Shown in pieces: positions 55,811 to 64,000 of a DNA stretch of 64,000 bases. The stretch comes from Saussurea involucrata (Eukaryota; Streptophyta; Magnoliopsida; Asterales; Asteraceae): assembly GCA_033807775.1 (NCBI GenBank), contig CM066321.1, forward strand, positions 250,034,422-250,098,421, in the 5' to 3' direction. Made by a program: the position numbers and the translations under genes. Each line of letters begins with the position of its first letter. The first letter of the stretch is position 1. A model generated the notes under the pieces. That model worked only from the letters and a program-made list of their open reading frames with translations, was not told the origin of the DNA and made no database searches.

Positions 55811-58162
55811 TTAAGTTGAAATTGGTACCCACTTTACAATGGGTCCACATTTGTTAGTGGAAGGATCAACAGTCTTCACAGCATCTGATGATTCAGCGTC
55901 AATGGTAACCTTCACTTTGGTTACTTTCTTAACCTTAGTGGTATTTTTCACCTTTGCTTGGTTTTCACCTGGGGTGATCTTCTTTGCCTTGGAGGCATTC
56001 ATCTTCACCTTAGCTGATTTCTCAGCTTTGGTGGTTGTGGGGCACTTACTAACAATATGATAAGTAAGTCCGCAGTGATAGCATTTCCTATAGCAGAAGG
56101 TAGCTTTGGGACCATATGCATAAGCATTTGATAATTTTAAATGAGCAGGGTCCGTACCAAGAATGCATTTAGCATCAGAGATCGGAGGAACCTTAGGTTC
56201 TTCTGATTTCTTACTTATGACATCAACCTTTATTTTAGGAGTTGATCGCTGAACATGTTCAGGGATCTTGTCTTTTGAGGTTGAAGGTTGATTAGCTGAA
56301 GGTGTAATCTTTTTCAGCTTTGGCACTTTGGTACCCTTCTGAGGTTTTTATAAAACATTTTTTCCTTTATCTTTAAGTTTGGGGCTTAAAAAGAATTTTT
56401 CCTCAGGGATAGGATTATTAGAAGAAGAGCACTGAGATGATGAGGTATCAGGGATGGAGGAAATGAACATTCCAAACTTAAGCATGGAACGATCTTTGGT
56501 TGGTTTTTCAGTGTTAGCATTATGACCAAGACCACTTCTGTCATTGATAGGAATCTGAGCACCGATTATCTCATCGATCTTTGCTGAGGATTTACACCAT
56601 CCTTCAACAATAGCTTTCTCAGCTTTCAGTTCAGCGATAGCTTGTTCGCGTTCAATGCTGATTACTTGATTTACATAGACCTGATCTTTCATATTTTCTT
56701 CAATTTTAGAAAGCTCTTGGATCTTTAAATGATAATTTTTAAGCTGTTCAATTAAGTTTAGATTTTTTTGTTCAGCTTTGGTCTAGCCATTCAGGCCATC
56801 ATATAAATCAACTGTCAGCACATCGATAACACGAAGTCTATCAACATCAATGATAGCTGGAAGAGGAGAGATTGTTACCTGAGACATAGAAGTAGAGGGA
56901 ATTTCAGATGGTTCTTCCTTTACTTCTTGGATTTCGGCCACAAGACAGAGATTGGCCTCATCTTCTTCATCAGAATCTGACTCTTCATCAGATTCAGCCC
57001 AATCGTGTTCTTCAACAACCAGACCTTTACCTTTTCTTTTGAAGTTTCTCAACTTCTCATATTTCTCTTTAAGTTTAAGGTATTTGTCATCTATGGGTTT
57101 AGAGGTAGAGGAGTTCTTGAAGGATGAAGAAGGTTTGAAAACTTTCTTTGACCTGCACTCACTAGCAAAGTGACCTTTCTTTTCACAACTATATCAAGTA
57201 GCAGTAGCCTTATCAATAGGAGATGATTTGGGCATGTCAGTGATAATGACAGGTTTATTTCTTCTGAAGTTACTCTTTCTAGCGAATCTCCTGAAAGAGT
57301 TTGTCAGGAGTGCTAGAGACTCATCAAGTTCTGAAGGATCAGTTTCTGATGAATCATCAGAGTTAGACTCCATCTCAGTGATAGTGACAGAAGATCGCTG
57401 AGTTGGCATTAACTTTGAAGAGAGTAAAGCAACATGTGTGCTTTTTGAATCTTTTACAAGATTCTTATTAAGTTGACACGACTGCTCATGATTGAGCATA
57501 GTGCCAAAAAGATTACTTAAGGTCATGAATTTAAGATCCTTTGATAGTTTAAGACACATGGTATAATTGTCCCAACTTTCAGGAAGACATTCCAAGAATT
57601 TTGTCAGGATCTCGTAGTTAGAGTAGGTATTACCAACAGTTTTCAAATCAATGATTAAATAGTTAAAGCGTTGGTGAACTTCAGATAAAGTTTCATTCTT
57701 ACCACAAATAAAACTTTCGTTCTGTCTTACCAGATTTATTCTTCTGGACTCTTGTACATCAGCAGTACCTTCATATTGAACACAGATTGTGTCCCACATG
57801 GTTTTGGAGCTTTTGAGGTTCATGATAGAGTGATAGACCTCATTAGGTAGAGCCATAGATATGATTGATCTGGCTTTGGTATCAATGGCCACCTTCTTCT
57901 TGTCATCTTCAGTACATTGAGAAATGTTTTTGACGATTTGCCTTTCAAGAATGGCAAGAGTGGTAGTAGTGGCTAGAACAGTAACATCTATGATGTATGG
58001 GACATAGGATCCAGTTTCCACATAGTAAGGTATAGTGGGATCTACACCTTCTAGGAAAAGTATCATTCGATTTTTCCAGAGATTAAAGTTATCTTTACTA
58101 AATCGAGGAGGTTTGGCAAGAGAACCATTATCAATGTAGTTAGTGTTTGTGTTTTGTGCCAT
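55811..58162 (-). pseudogene. Gag of element J, three internal stops
   Basis: The ATG at 58162 starts MAQNTNTNYIDNGSLAKPP; an upstream open stretch to 58222 has no ATG. The UBN2-type capsid region follows: NFNLWKNRMILFLEGVD, MALPNEVYHSIMNLKSS and ESWDNYTMCLKLSKD. A TGA at 57196-57194 replaces the first Cys of the CCHC knuckle (Y-S-C-x4-GHFASEC follows). Acidic stretch ESDEESDSDEEDE, TAG at 56783, coiled coil, TAA at 56348. A second knuckle CYHCGLTYHIVSKC lies at about 56030-56080, then a Lys-rich tail ending GPIVKWVPIST. All are in one frame, so lesions are point changes. Confidence 0.88.
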
Positions 58163-58225
58163 TTGAAGAATATCAAGGACGATATTAGTATAAGCAAGAT
58201 CTTGTTTATGTAGATTAAACAATCT

Positions 58226-58237
58226 TCTCTGATACCA
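58226..58237 (-). other. Primer binding site of element J
   Basis: TGGTATCAGAGA on the minus strand, an initiator-Met site, one base from the LTR end. Confidence 0.88.
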
Positions 58238-58238
58238 C

Positions 58239-59119
58239 TGGTTGGTCCCGAAGGGTTATACAAGTATTAGTTTATAGAAGGGGGGTTGAATACAAACACA
58301 CAAGAATTATATCTTTCTAAATTGTTTATTGATAAATCAAACAATTTACAGTTTGTTGCGGAATAAGACTAAGTACAAGACCTAATTTAAACAAACTTGA
58401 GAATCACAAAGGTTTCTTGCACTAAGAAATAGAGAGAAAAGAAGAAAGAAAATTAAGGATACTTTTCTTAAGCACTAAGTAGATTCATGGATGACCACCT
58501 TCAAACTGAAGGTGCATTCCTCCTATTTATACTACATACATTTAATGCATGTCAGGAGGACTTTACATGTGTCAACAATTGGTTGGGTGCATGCTTCTGA
58601 CTTTTGCAAACATATTTTGGGCCGTATGGTGAACAATGTAGTGGCAGGGTGGGTTGTATGATTCTGGACAAAGGTACGTCCTTCTAACAAATCGTACAAA
58701 AGTGTGCAAGAAGATAAGACAAACATTTCTTGTAGAGCATGCTTCATGATCAACGATCGCTGAGTTGATCTTCCATCAGTGAGATCTGATGTAAGTCAGC
58801 TATTGCTGAAGTCTTCTTCTAGAAACGTCGCGTGGGTGGACTGTCTTGGTTTCACTGATATCTGCATCAGATCATTAGTAGACTTGTTACGTGTTCATCC
58901 GCTTTGTCTTCGATTCAACGATGAACTCTTTGTCGCGAAACTTGTCTTTAGAGATTACAAACAACATTGTTTTCAGATGAACTAATCAGTGATCATCAGT
59001 ATAGCTGAACAGACTCAGCTATCATCGATGTACATTTATCACTGATGAATAATGAAGAACAATGACTACCATCAGTGATACAGAACAGACTCAGTATATT
59101 TATCACTGATGGCAAAACA
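58239..59119 (-). repeat. 5' LTR of element J (881 bp)
   Basis: TGTTTTGCCATCAG...GGGACCAACCA on the minus strand. A TATA box lies at 58524-58531 (minus). The upstream part is rich in ATCAGTGAT and CATCAGTG-type words. Same family as K at 4233-5106. TTAAT at 59120-59124 would be its target duplication; the partner is missing. Confidence 0.88.
58524..58531 (-). promoter_or_regulatory. TATA box of the J LTR
   Basis: TATAAATA on the minus strand followed by GGAGG, matching the position in K. Confidence 0.6.
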
Positions 59120-59578
59120 TTAATACATATAGATGTTATTTATAATTTTCTCTAAGTAATTCTAAGGGTCATCATCAAATCACTGAAAGGGTTTGGATCA
59201 ACAGTAACCGTGGTCTTCTTCTACTTCAAAGCCCCAAATAAGTTTCAATATGTCTCAGGCCTTTCACGAAACTAATTCGTTCATCCAGCTCTTCCAAGGC
59301 TCTAAGCAACAAAACACTTTCTCTCGTAGGCATTCTGTTCTCCGCACGAGTTTTTCGTTAAGCTAAAACTTGGTATCGAACTATAACCTGATCAACTTCA
59401 GTGTTCCATCAGAATTCTTTGCAATTTCACTTAATCTCAAGAACCTCTTCTCACTCTTATCATTCTTGTAGATCACCTCAAATTCTGGATCTTCCAAAAT
59501 CATGAACAACGGGTAGCTCTCCAAGTCTGGTATCCTCTGATTCGGCCTTATCATGTTCACTATAGGTTGATCACTTTC
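59120..59578 (-). pseudogene. Element M: fragment of a copia-like 3' open frame
   Basis: Read from 59578 leftward: PIVNMIRPNQRIPDLESYPL, then FMILEDPEFEVIYKNDKSEK, RFLRLSEIAKNSDGTLKLIR and, after TAGs at 59381-59383 and 59363-59365, LNEKLVRRTECLRE. A shifted frame then reads LEELDERISFVKGLRHIE. A compact domain followed by helices is also the plan of the open frame near the 3' LTR of I. It is cut by element H at 59579 and by the J LTR on the left. Not a known enzyme; the assignment to a copia 3' frame is inference. Confidence 0.5.
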
Positions 59579-59884
59579 TGTTAGGGTATTAAATTGTATT
59601 CAAGATTTGTTGTGAAGTCATGTAATAGAAAAGTCAAAATCAAAGTTGTTTTAGTTGAAAAGTCAACTAGTTTAGGTGTTATGCTTTGTAATATCTAGGT
59701 ATAAATACCTTGTGTCTTCTAATCATGTAATATAGAATAGAAGGTTAGAGAGTTAATAGTTAGATTTAGAGAGAGAGAGATGAGAGCATTCTAGAGAGAG
59801 AAAGTGTATAAATCTTATGTAATTCTCTAGATGTTCAAGATCAATGAATGATTTGATGACTACCTAATAGAGTTGCTGTTAACA
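59579..59884 (+). repeat. 5' LTR of element H (306 bp)
   Basis: TATA box at 59700-59707. The GTATTCAAGATTT word and general layout are shared with the 236-bp LTR of G. Confidence 0.85.
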
Positions 59885-59886
59885 AT

Positions 59887-59899
59887 TGGTATCAAAGCC
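59887..59899 (+). other. Primer binding site of element H
   Basis: TGGTATCAAAGCC, an initiator-Met site with one change (A for G at position 9), two bases after the LTR. Confidence 0.85.
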
Positions 59900-60285
59900 T
59901 AACAGAGTGAATTTGTGCATCAATTGAAGAATTTTTTGAAGGTTTCTTGAAAATTTCAAGAAAGTCGAATGTGATTATTGAAAATTGAGTTCTTGGTCGA
60001 ATTTGAGGATGTTATTAGTCTAGGATTGATCGATTAGAGATGGAGAACTGATCTGTGTAGTTAGATTTAGCAAGATTACACATTTAAATTGAAAATTCTG
60101 GATTTTGAAGAGTTTTAGTTTGAAAACCCAACTCACTGTTTTGGTATTAAAGTACTAGTTTTAGTGAGTTTTAGGTTTATTGATCTTCATTAAAATTGTT
60201 CAGATTAGCCTCGCGAATAATCCTGGAAAGTTTCAGATCAATTGGACAAGATTTCGAACTTAGATCGTTTTTTTGGTCATAGTTC

Positions 60286-60680
60286 ATCTTTATCGCACAA
60301 AGCATATCTTCAAATCTTCATCTTTATCGCACGACACTGTGTTCATCTTTATCAAGTGAATAGTACTTGTCGCGTGAACAGTGTTTTTACCGCACAAGTA
60401 TCGTGAGAAAAAATTTTTGAACATTGTTTTTTATCGCACGAGTATCGTGAGACAAAAAATGCGTGAACAGTGTGTTTATCGCACAAGTATCGTGAGACAA
60501 AAATTGCATGAACAGTGTTTTTATCGCACAAGTATCATGAGACAAAAATTGCATGAACAATGTTTTTATCGCACAAGTGTCGTGAGACAAAATTGAATGA
60601 ACAGTGGTTATCGCACAACAAAGGGAAGTGAACAGTGCTTATCACACAACAAAGGGAAGTGAACAGTACTTGTCTCACAA
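60286..60680 (+). repeat. 45-bp tandem array in the H leader
   Basis: Units read TATCGCACAAGTATCGTGAG plus ACAAAAATTGCATGAACAGTG plus TTTT, with about four good copies at 60430-60600 and degenerate shorter ones either side. A 71-codon frame through it is just the repeat translated. The position matches the 31-bp array of G but the sequence does not. Confidence 0.82.
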
Positions 60681-61081
60681 CAAAGGGTTTGCCGATTAAA
60701 GTTCCAATTTTCCGCGTTAATTTTCCAGAATTACTTTTTGAAGACAAATTTATAATTTGTTTTTCAGATTTTAATTTTTTGAAAATTTTTCTGACTTTAA
60801 TCGTGTGTTTGTGATTTTATATTTTTGAGTGTGCACATAATTTAACTTCTAAGTCAAGTTTCTCTTGACGATCACTCTATTAGGTAATATTTTTGGGATT
60901 TTACGTCTAATTTGTGTGTTTGATTTTTTTTCAGGATTATATCAAGATGCCTACTTATACAAAAAATGGGGCAACAATTTTATCAAAAAGAGAGTTTGCA
61001 ATATTATATATGCCTTAAATACCAGTTCTTGAAGCAGAACGAGACAATTTGAAACTTGAGAATTCAAATCTTTAGGGTCAA

Positions 61082-62256
61082 ATGAAGAAGCTTCAAGAGA
61101 AAGCAATTGTTCTTGAAAATGAGAATGATGATCTGAAGAAACAGATTCTAAAAATATCGTCCTCAAATGAAAAGTTTATTTTAGAAAAACATAATATTAA
61201 ACTTTCAAAATGGATTTCTGATCATGAATCTCACATTGTAGATTTTGAAGCTACACAAGAGAAGGACAACTCAACTCTTCTGGATGAAATCAAGAAGCTT
61301 CAAGACAAAGTAAAATCTTTGGAAGATGAGAATGCTAATCTGAAGGAAAAGATCTGTCTTGAAAGAAACATTTGGAGAGATGAAAATATTCGTTTAGAGA
61401 AATATTTTGAGTCTGAAAAGAAGGGTTTGGAAAGAAAGATTTTCTCTTGTGAAACAATGAATATAAAACTTTCAAAACAAGTTTCGGATTTTGAGAAAGT
61501 TTTGATCATTGAAAGAGATAATTTTGAAAAAGAAAAATAGAGTTTGTTGAACAAAATGTTGAGCTTTCAAGAAAGATATCTGATTTGGAAATGATTTTAG
61601 AAAAAGAAAGAAAGGAATTTGCAGAAAAGAAGATTATTTTTGAAAAGGAAAAGAAGAGTTTTGAAAAGAAGAATGTGAGATTTTTCAATGAATTATCTGA
61701 TAAGAGAAATATTTTAGAAAAACATTTTGAATAAGAAAGAAATATCTTTGAGGCTGAAATTGTTAAACTTACAAGAAAATTATCTGAATTAGCATCGGAG
61801 TGAATGAAGGAGCAAAAGGTAAAATATGATCTTCAAAATAAATATGATCTGATTCTTGATGAGAAAAATGATTTGCTTAACAAAGTGAAAGAACTTGAAG
61901 ATATAAATTTTAAGGTTGAATTATCTGAACAAGCTACTCCCGATACTATTGTTCAGTCTCGGTATGATGATTCAACTGAGTTTGTGCCTTCATTTAAAAC
62001 TGCTTCAAGTTCACTTAAAGCAAATGTTTCTGTCAAAACAAAAAGTTTTTCAACATATCAGATTTGTCCTTCCAACCTTTTCAATAATTCTGTTGATAGT
62101 TCAGATAATAATTTTTCTAAGCCTAAAGATAACAATATTTTTAAGAAAGTGAAAATGGTTTGGAGAGTAAAAGGCTCAACTCCCGAGAAAGATGTGCCAA
62201 AGTCAACGGTTCCCACACCAAATGCCAAGAAGAACAATGCATATCAAGGTAAATAA
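61082..62256 (+). pseudogene. Coiled-coil Gag-tail protein of element H
   Basis: Open from the ATG at 61082 to 61540 (MKKLQEKAIVLENENDD), then broken by several stops and shifts, and open again at 61804-62256. The protein is Lys/Glu/Leu-rich coiled coil, with repeats of the LQDKVKSLEDENANLKEK kind. It then reads VELSEQATPDTIVQSRYDD and FKKVKMVWRVKGSTPEKD, closely similar to the end of the G protein (FKKVKMEWRVKGTT). The zinc and W-V-P part would follow but element I cuts in. An upstream ATG at about 60948 (MPTYTKNGATILSKREF) may be the original start. Confidence 0.72.
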
Positions 62257-62321
62257 TTTGTTAAACCTGATTTAGTTTATTCTGTAAATCATTTGATCAG
62301 GTTAACAATATAAATAAACAG

Positions 62322-62993
62322 TGAACAGGAAATAATATCTCAAAGTTTACTGAATATATATATATATCAAGAACAGATTTAAGAACAGTGAGTAAGCAAA
62401 GCTTTAAAACAGATATGACTCTCAAAGTGTATAAGCTATGTGTTCTTGATGTTCTTATCTCTTGATTCTCGATTAGGAAGAACTCAACATGAGTCTTCCT
62501 TATATACTACTCTAAGGGGACCATAAAGCATAAGCTACTATTCAGAACGAACGGTATGAATAGTTGGACGTGCTGTATTGCATTTAATGCAGCAGACGTC
62601 TATTATGTACTAAGCCCTATTGAATCCAATCAGAGTTTGACACGTTGAAGATGGACAGGGCATGCTACCATGCAAGTTGATGAACAGGTCCAGTAACAGT
62701 AGCAAGATATTATAAATATCTTCAGGTCTTTTAGAGAGGACCACAGAGGCTCTGTAAAGTGTTACAGAGGTTCTGCGGTCTGGTCCTTTGTAGAGCAGTC
62801 TTCACCGGATTCCGAGTCTTTGGTCTTCTTTGTGCGTATGACAGAGCTTCTGTAGGACGACTCTTTAGCTTCTGTAGCTTCTTGACCTTGATCTCTCGGT
62901 AAGTTCGGCAGAGCCTCTGTAAGAGGCTTTCTTTACTTATCCTATTTTCACTACTTCTAAATACTTCTATGATTAGGAAGATTGAAGCTAACA
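62322..62993 (-). repeat. 3' LTR of element I (672 bp)
   Basis: Right end fixed by the polypurine tract (TGTTAGCTTCAATC on the minus strand). The left end is placed at the first TG where similarity to the G sequence ends, so it is approximate. The words CAGAGGCTCTG, CAGAGGTTCTG, CAGAGCTTCTG and CAGAGCCTCTG lie at 62740-62930. Confidence 0.75.
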
Positions 62994-63005
62994 ATCTCCC
63001 CCTAG
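62994..63005 (-). other. Polypurine tract of element I
   Basis: CTAGGGGGAGAT on the minus strand, immediately before the LTR. Confidence 0.88.
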
Positions 63006-63179
63006 GTAGTGAAAAATAAAAAATTTGAACTTGAGTTAAGTTAGGCTAAGTTAGATAAGACAGAGGTTAAACAATACCTCGAAAGTTCTTTCATTCAGAG
63101 ATATGCCAGAGGCATTTTACATTTGAGTACAATGAAAGATAAACTTTAACATGGTTTGCAGAGATTGGTTGTTTGAGAA
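63006..63179 (-). other. Element I strip between the 3' open frame and the polypurine tract
   Basis: AT-rich, no feature seen. Confidence 0.5.
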
Positions 63180-63956
63180 TCAGATTTTGGCGTCTTTGAA
63201 ATCGTTGAAGCTTCTGTTGTCTCTTCCGACTTCTCTGATCTCTTTGTAGAAACTGATGCAGAGTTCTCTTAAGCGTATTGTAGCATCAATCTCTCTGATG
63301 AGGGTATCTGCAGCGTCTCTATCCATTTGCTCGGTATCTTTGTATCTTACAAGGGTTGCTCTGAACTTGTTCAGAGTACTAGTTGCGTACTTTTGACAAT
63401 CCATGCTTACAAAAAGTTTGACTTCGCCTTGTGGGTTTTGAAATACTAACCCGAATCTTGGTTCTGTAATGATTGAGTTAGGCACGGCGTCAGGTGGGCA
63501 GCGATCCTCTGGTGGTCGTAGATTCAGATGTTTAAGACCAAGATCCTTTCCCAGCTGAAAGTCTGTCAGACTGTAGATTAGAAGCCTTTCCCTCATTGCT
63601 TTTCTCAACACTTGATAGGCTCTGGTGTTTGGCTCTGTGTTGTAGTTGTCCTTCGTCCATTGCAGAAGTTCAGGTAGATCATAGGGATTCAGATTCCTTA
63701 TGTCAGCATCAACGAAGGTGGTTTCTGAATTGTTTACCCTTTTGACTCTGTAACGATTGTATCTGACTCTTGGATAGGTTCTTGTGAAGGAGAACCTGCA
63801 GAAGATTACCTTTTTGATTTTATGAATTGAGAAGACTTCTGCTTTGGTTCTTGGCTTTGTTCTGCTGAAGATGTTCTCAAATTCTTCTCTGATGTTCGGA
63901 TTTGTGATTTGGTCTGTTGGATGGAGGTTCTGAAAGGGTTGTTTGTAGAGATATTT
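63180..63956 (-). CDS. 3' open frame of element I, unknown function (259 codons)
   Basis: Open from just after a TAA at 63957-63959 to the TAA-type end at 63180. The first ATG is well inside, at MRERLLIYSLTDFQLGKDL. Without a good start it may be the C-terminal part of a longer protein whose stop is secondary. Content: KPRTKAEVFSIHKIKKVIF, ARG/Tyr-rich RTYPRVRYNRYRVKRV, ETTFVDADIRNLNPYDLPEL, a central domain (EPRFGLVFQNPQGEVKLF), and a helical end (DRDAADTLIREIDATIRLRE). It does not match RT, RNase H, integrase or Gag. It lies on the sense strand, just inside the polypurine tract, the place of extra frames in some plant retroelements. Confidence 0.6.
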   Translation of the reverse strand, partial: KYLYKQPFQNLHPTDQITNPNIREEFENIFSRTKPRTKAEVFSIHKIKKVIFCRFSFTRTYPRVRYNRYRVKRVNNSETTFVDADIRNLNPYDLPELLQWTKDNYNTEPNTRAYQVLRKAMRERLLIYSLTDFQLGKDLGLKHLNLRPPEDRCPPDAVPNSIITEPRFGLVFQNPQGEVKLFVSMDCQKYATSTLNKFRATLVRYKDTEQMDRDAADTLIREIDATIRLRELCISFYKEIREVGRDNRSFNDFKDAKI

Positions 63957-64000
63957 TTACACCACTTCTTCCATTTCTTCATATGTTAGACCATGTGGTG

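Larger units (their letters stand above)
53476..59119 (-). mobile_element. Element J: Ty1-copia retrotransposon, 3' part missing
   Basis: On the minus strand: LTR (58239-59119), primer site, gag, protease, integrase and the first part of RT, then an abrupt end at the MULE inverted repeat. The missing RT half, RNase H and 3' LTR are not found on the other side of the MULE. All reading frames are broken by stops and small indels, so J is old. Its LTR is the same family as K. Confidence 0.9.
59579..62321 (+). mobile_element. Element H: non-autonomous copia element related to G, 5' part
   Basis: LTR 59579-59884 (TGTTAGGGTATT...GTTAACA), primer site, leader with tandem array, and a coiled-coil frame like that of G. 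Element I interrupts at 62322, just after a region matching the G protein near its knuckle. The rest of H should lie beyond the right edge. CTTTC at 59574-59578 would be the target duplication. Confidence 0.82.
62322..64000 (-). mobile_element. Element I: Ty1-copia retrotransposon, 3' part (runs off right edge)
   Basis: Minus-strand 3' LTR (62322-62993), polypurine tract, then a 3' internal region with a long open frame to the window edge. Pol and the 5' LTR are outside. AACAG at 62317-62321 would be the target duplication. LTR organisation (TGTTAGC start, clustered AGAGSYTCTG words) resembles element A, so I and A may be related families. Confidence 0.8.

Noticed and set aside
60381..60596. 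71-codon frame rich in FYRTS-VRQ repeats
   Set aside because: It is only the 45-bp array translated; the opposite strand is equally open.
62731..62994. 87-codon minus-strand frame at the end of H
   Set aside because: It lies inside the I LTR and includes the CAGAG-YTCTG words; no domain, not expected to be coding.

Overview
The window is plant nuclear DNA made almost entirely of transposable elements nested inside one another. I see no ordinary host gene and no tRNA, rRNA or CRISPR locus. The evidence for a plant is the mix of families: Ty1-copia elements primed by initiator-Met tRNA, chromodomain (Tekay-like) Ty3-gypsy, Athila with an Asp-tRNA primer site, a Tat-type gypsy with an antisense gene, a MULE transposon and a hAT-type MITE. 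A eudicot, possibly Asteraceae, fits the style of the copia Gag proteins (long coiled coil ending in a W-V-P box), but that is inference. I named the elements A to M for this annotation.

Layout. A (1-4227, minus): 5' part of a copia element running off the left edge, with one open Gag frame of at least 1073 codons. K (4233-5106, plus): lone copia LTR. L (5216-53475): a MULE with 100-bp terminal inverted repeats. Its transposase gene is split by E (6637-15421, plus, Tekay-like, TSD AAGTT) and D (15745-51445, minus, Tat-type, TSD CTGGG). Inside D, the antisense gene is split by the Athila element C (18678-45971, plus, TSD GAAGC) and by a hAT-type MITE (46319-46795, TSD GTAACTGG). Inside C sit B (20704-28457, minus, chromodomain gypsy, TSD GAAAA) in gag, F (35421-37608, solo LTR of an E-like family, TSD ATAGC) and G (37817-43724, plus, pol-less copia, TSD TAAGT). 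Removing the insertions leaves about 3.8 kb for L, 7.9 kb for D and 11.4 kb for C.

Right of L: J (53476-59119, minus) is a decayed copia element cut off inside its reverse transcriptase where L begins. M (59120-59578, minus) is a fragment of a 3' open frame from another copia-like element. H (59579-62321, plus) is a relative of G, interrupted by I (62322-64000, minus), which shows its 3' LTR, polypurine tract and a 3' open frame of unknown function.

How the parts work. Each retroelement carries some of the standard kit: LTR promoter, tRNA primer site, Gag, protease, reverse transcriptase/RNase H, integrase, polypurine tract. Almost all are broken. The Athila gag-protease frame and the Gag frame of A are the only long intact ones. 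Features most worth a second look: the spliced antisense gene of D; the G/H family, which keeps LTRs, primer site and one coiled-coil protein but no pol and has tandem arrays in its leader; an intron-like segment in the E and F LTRs that carries a different tandem array in each; and extra 3' open frames in I and M.
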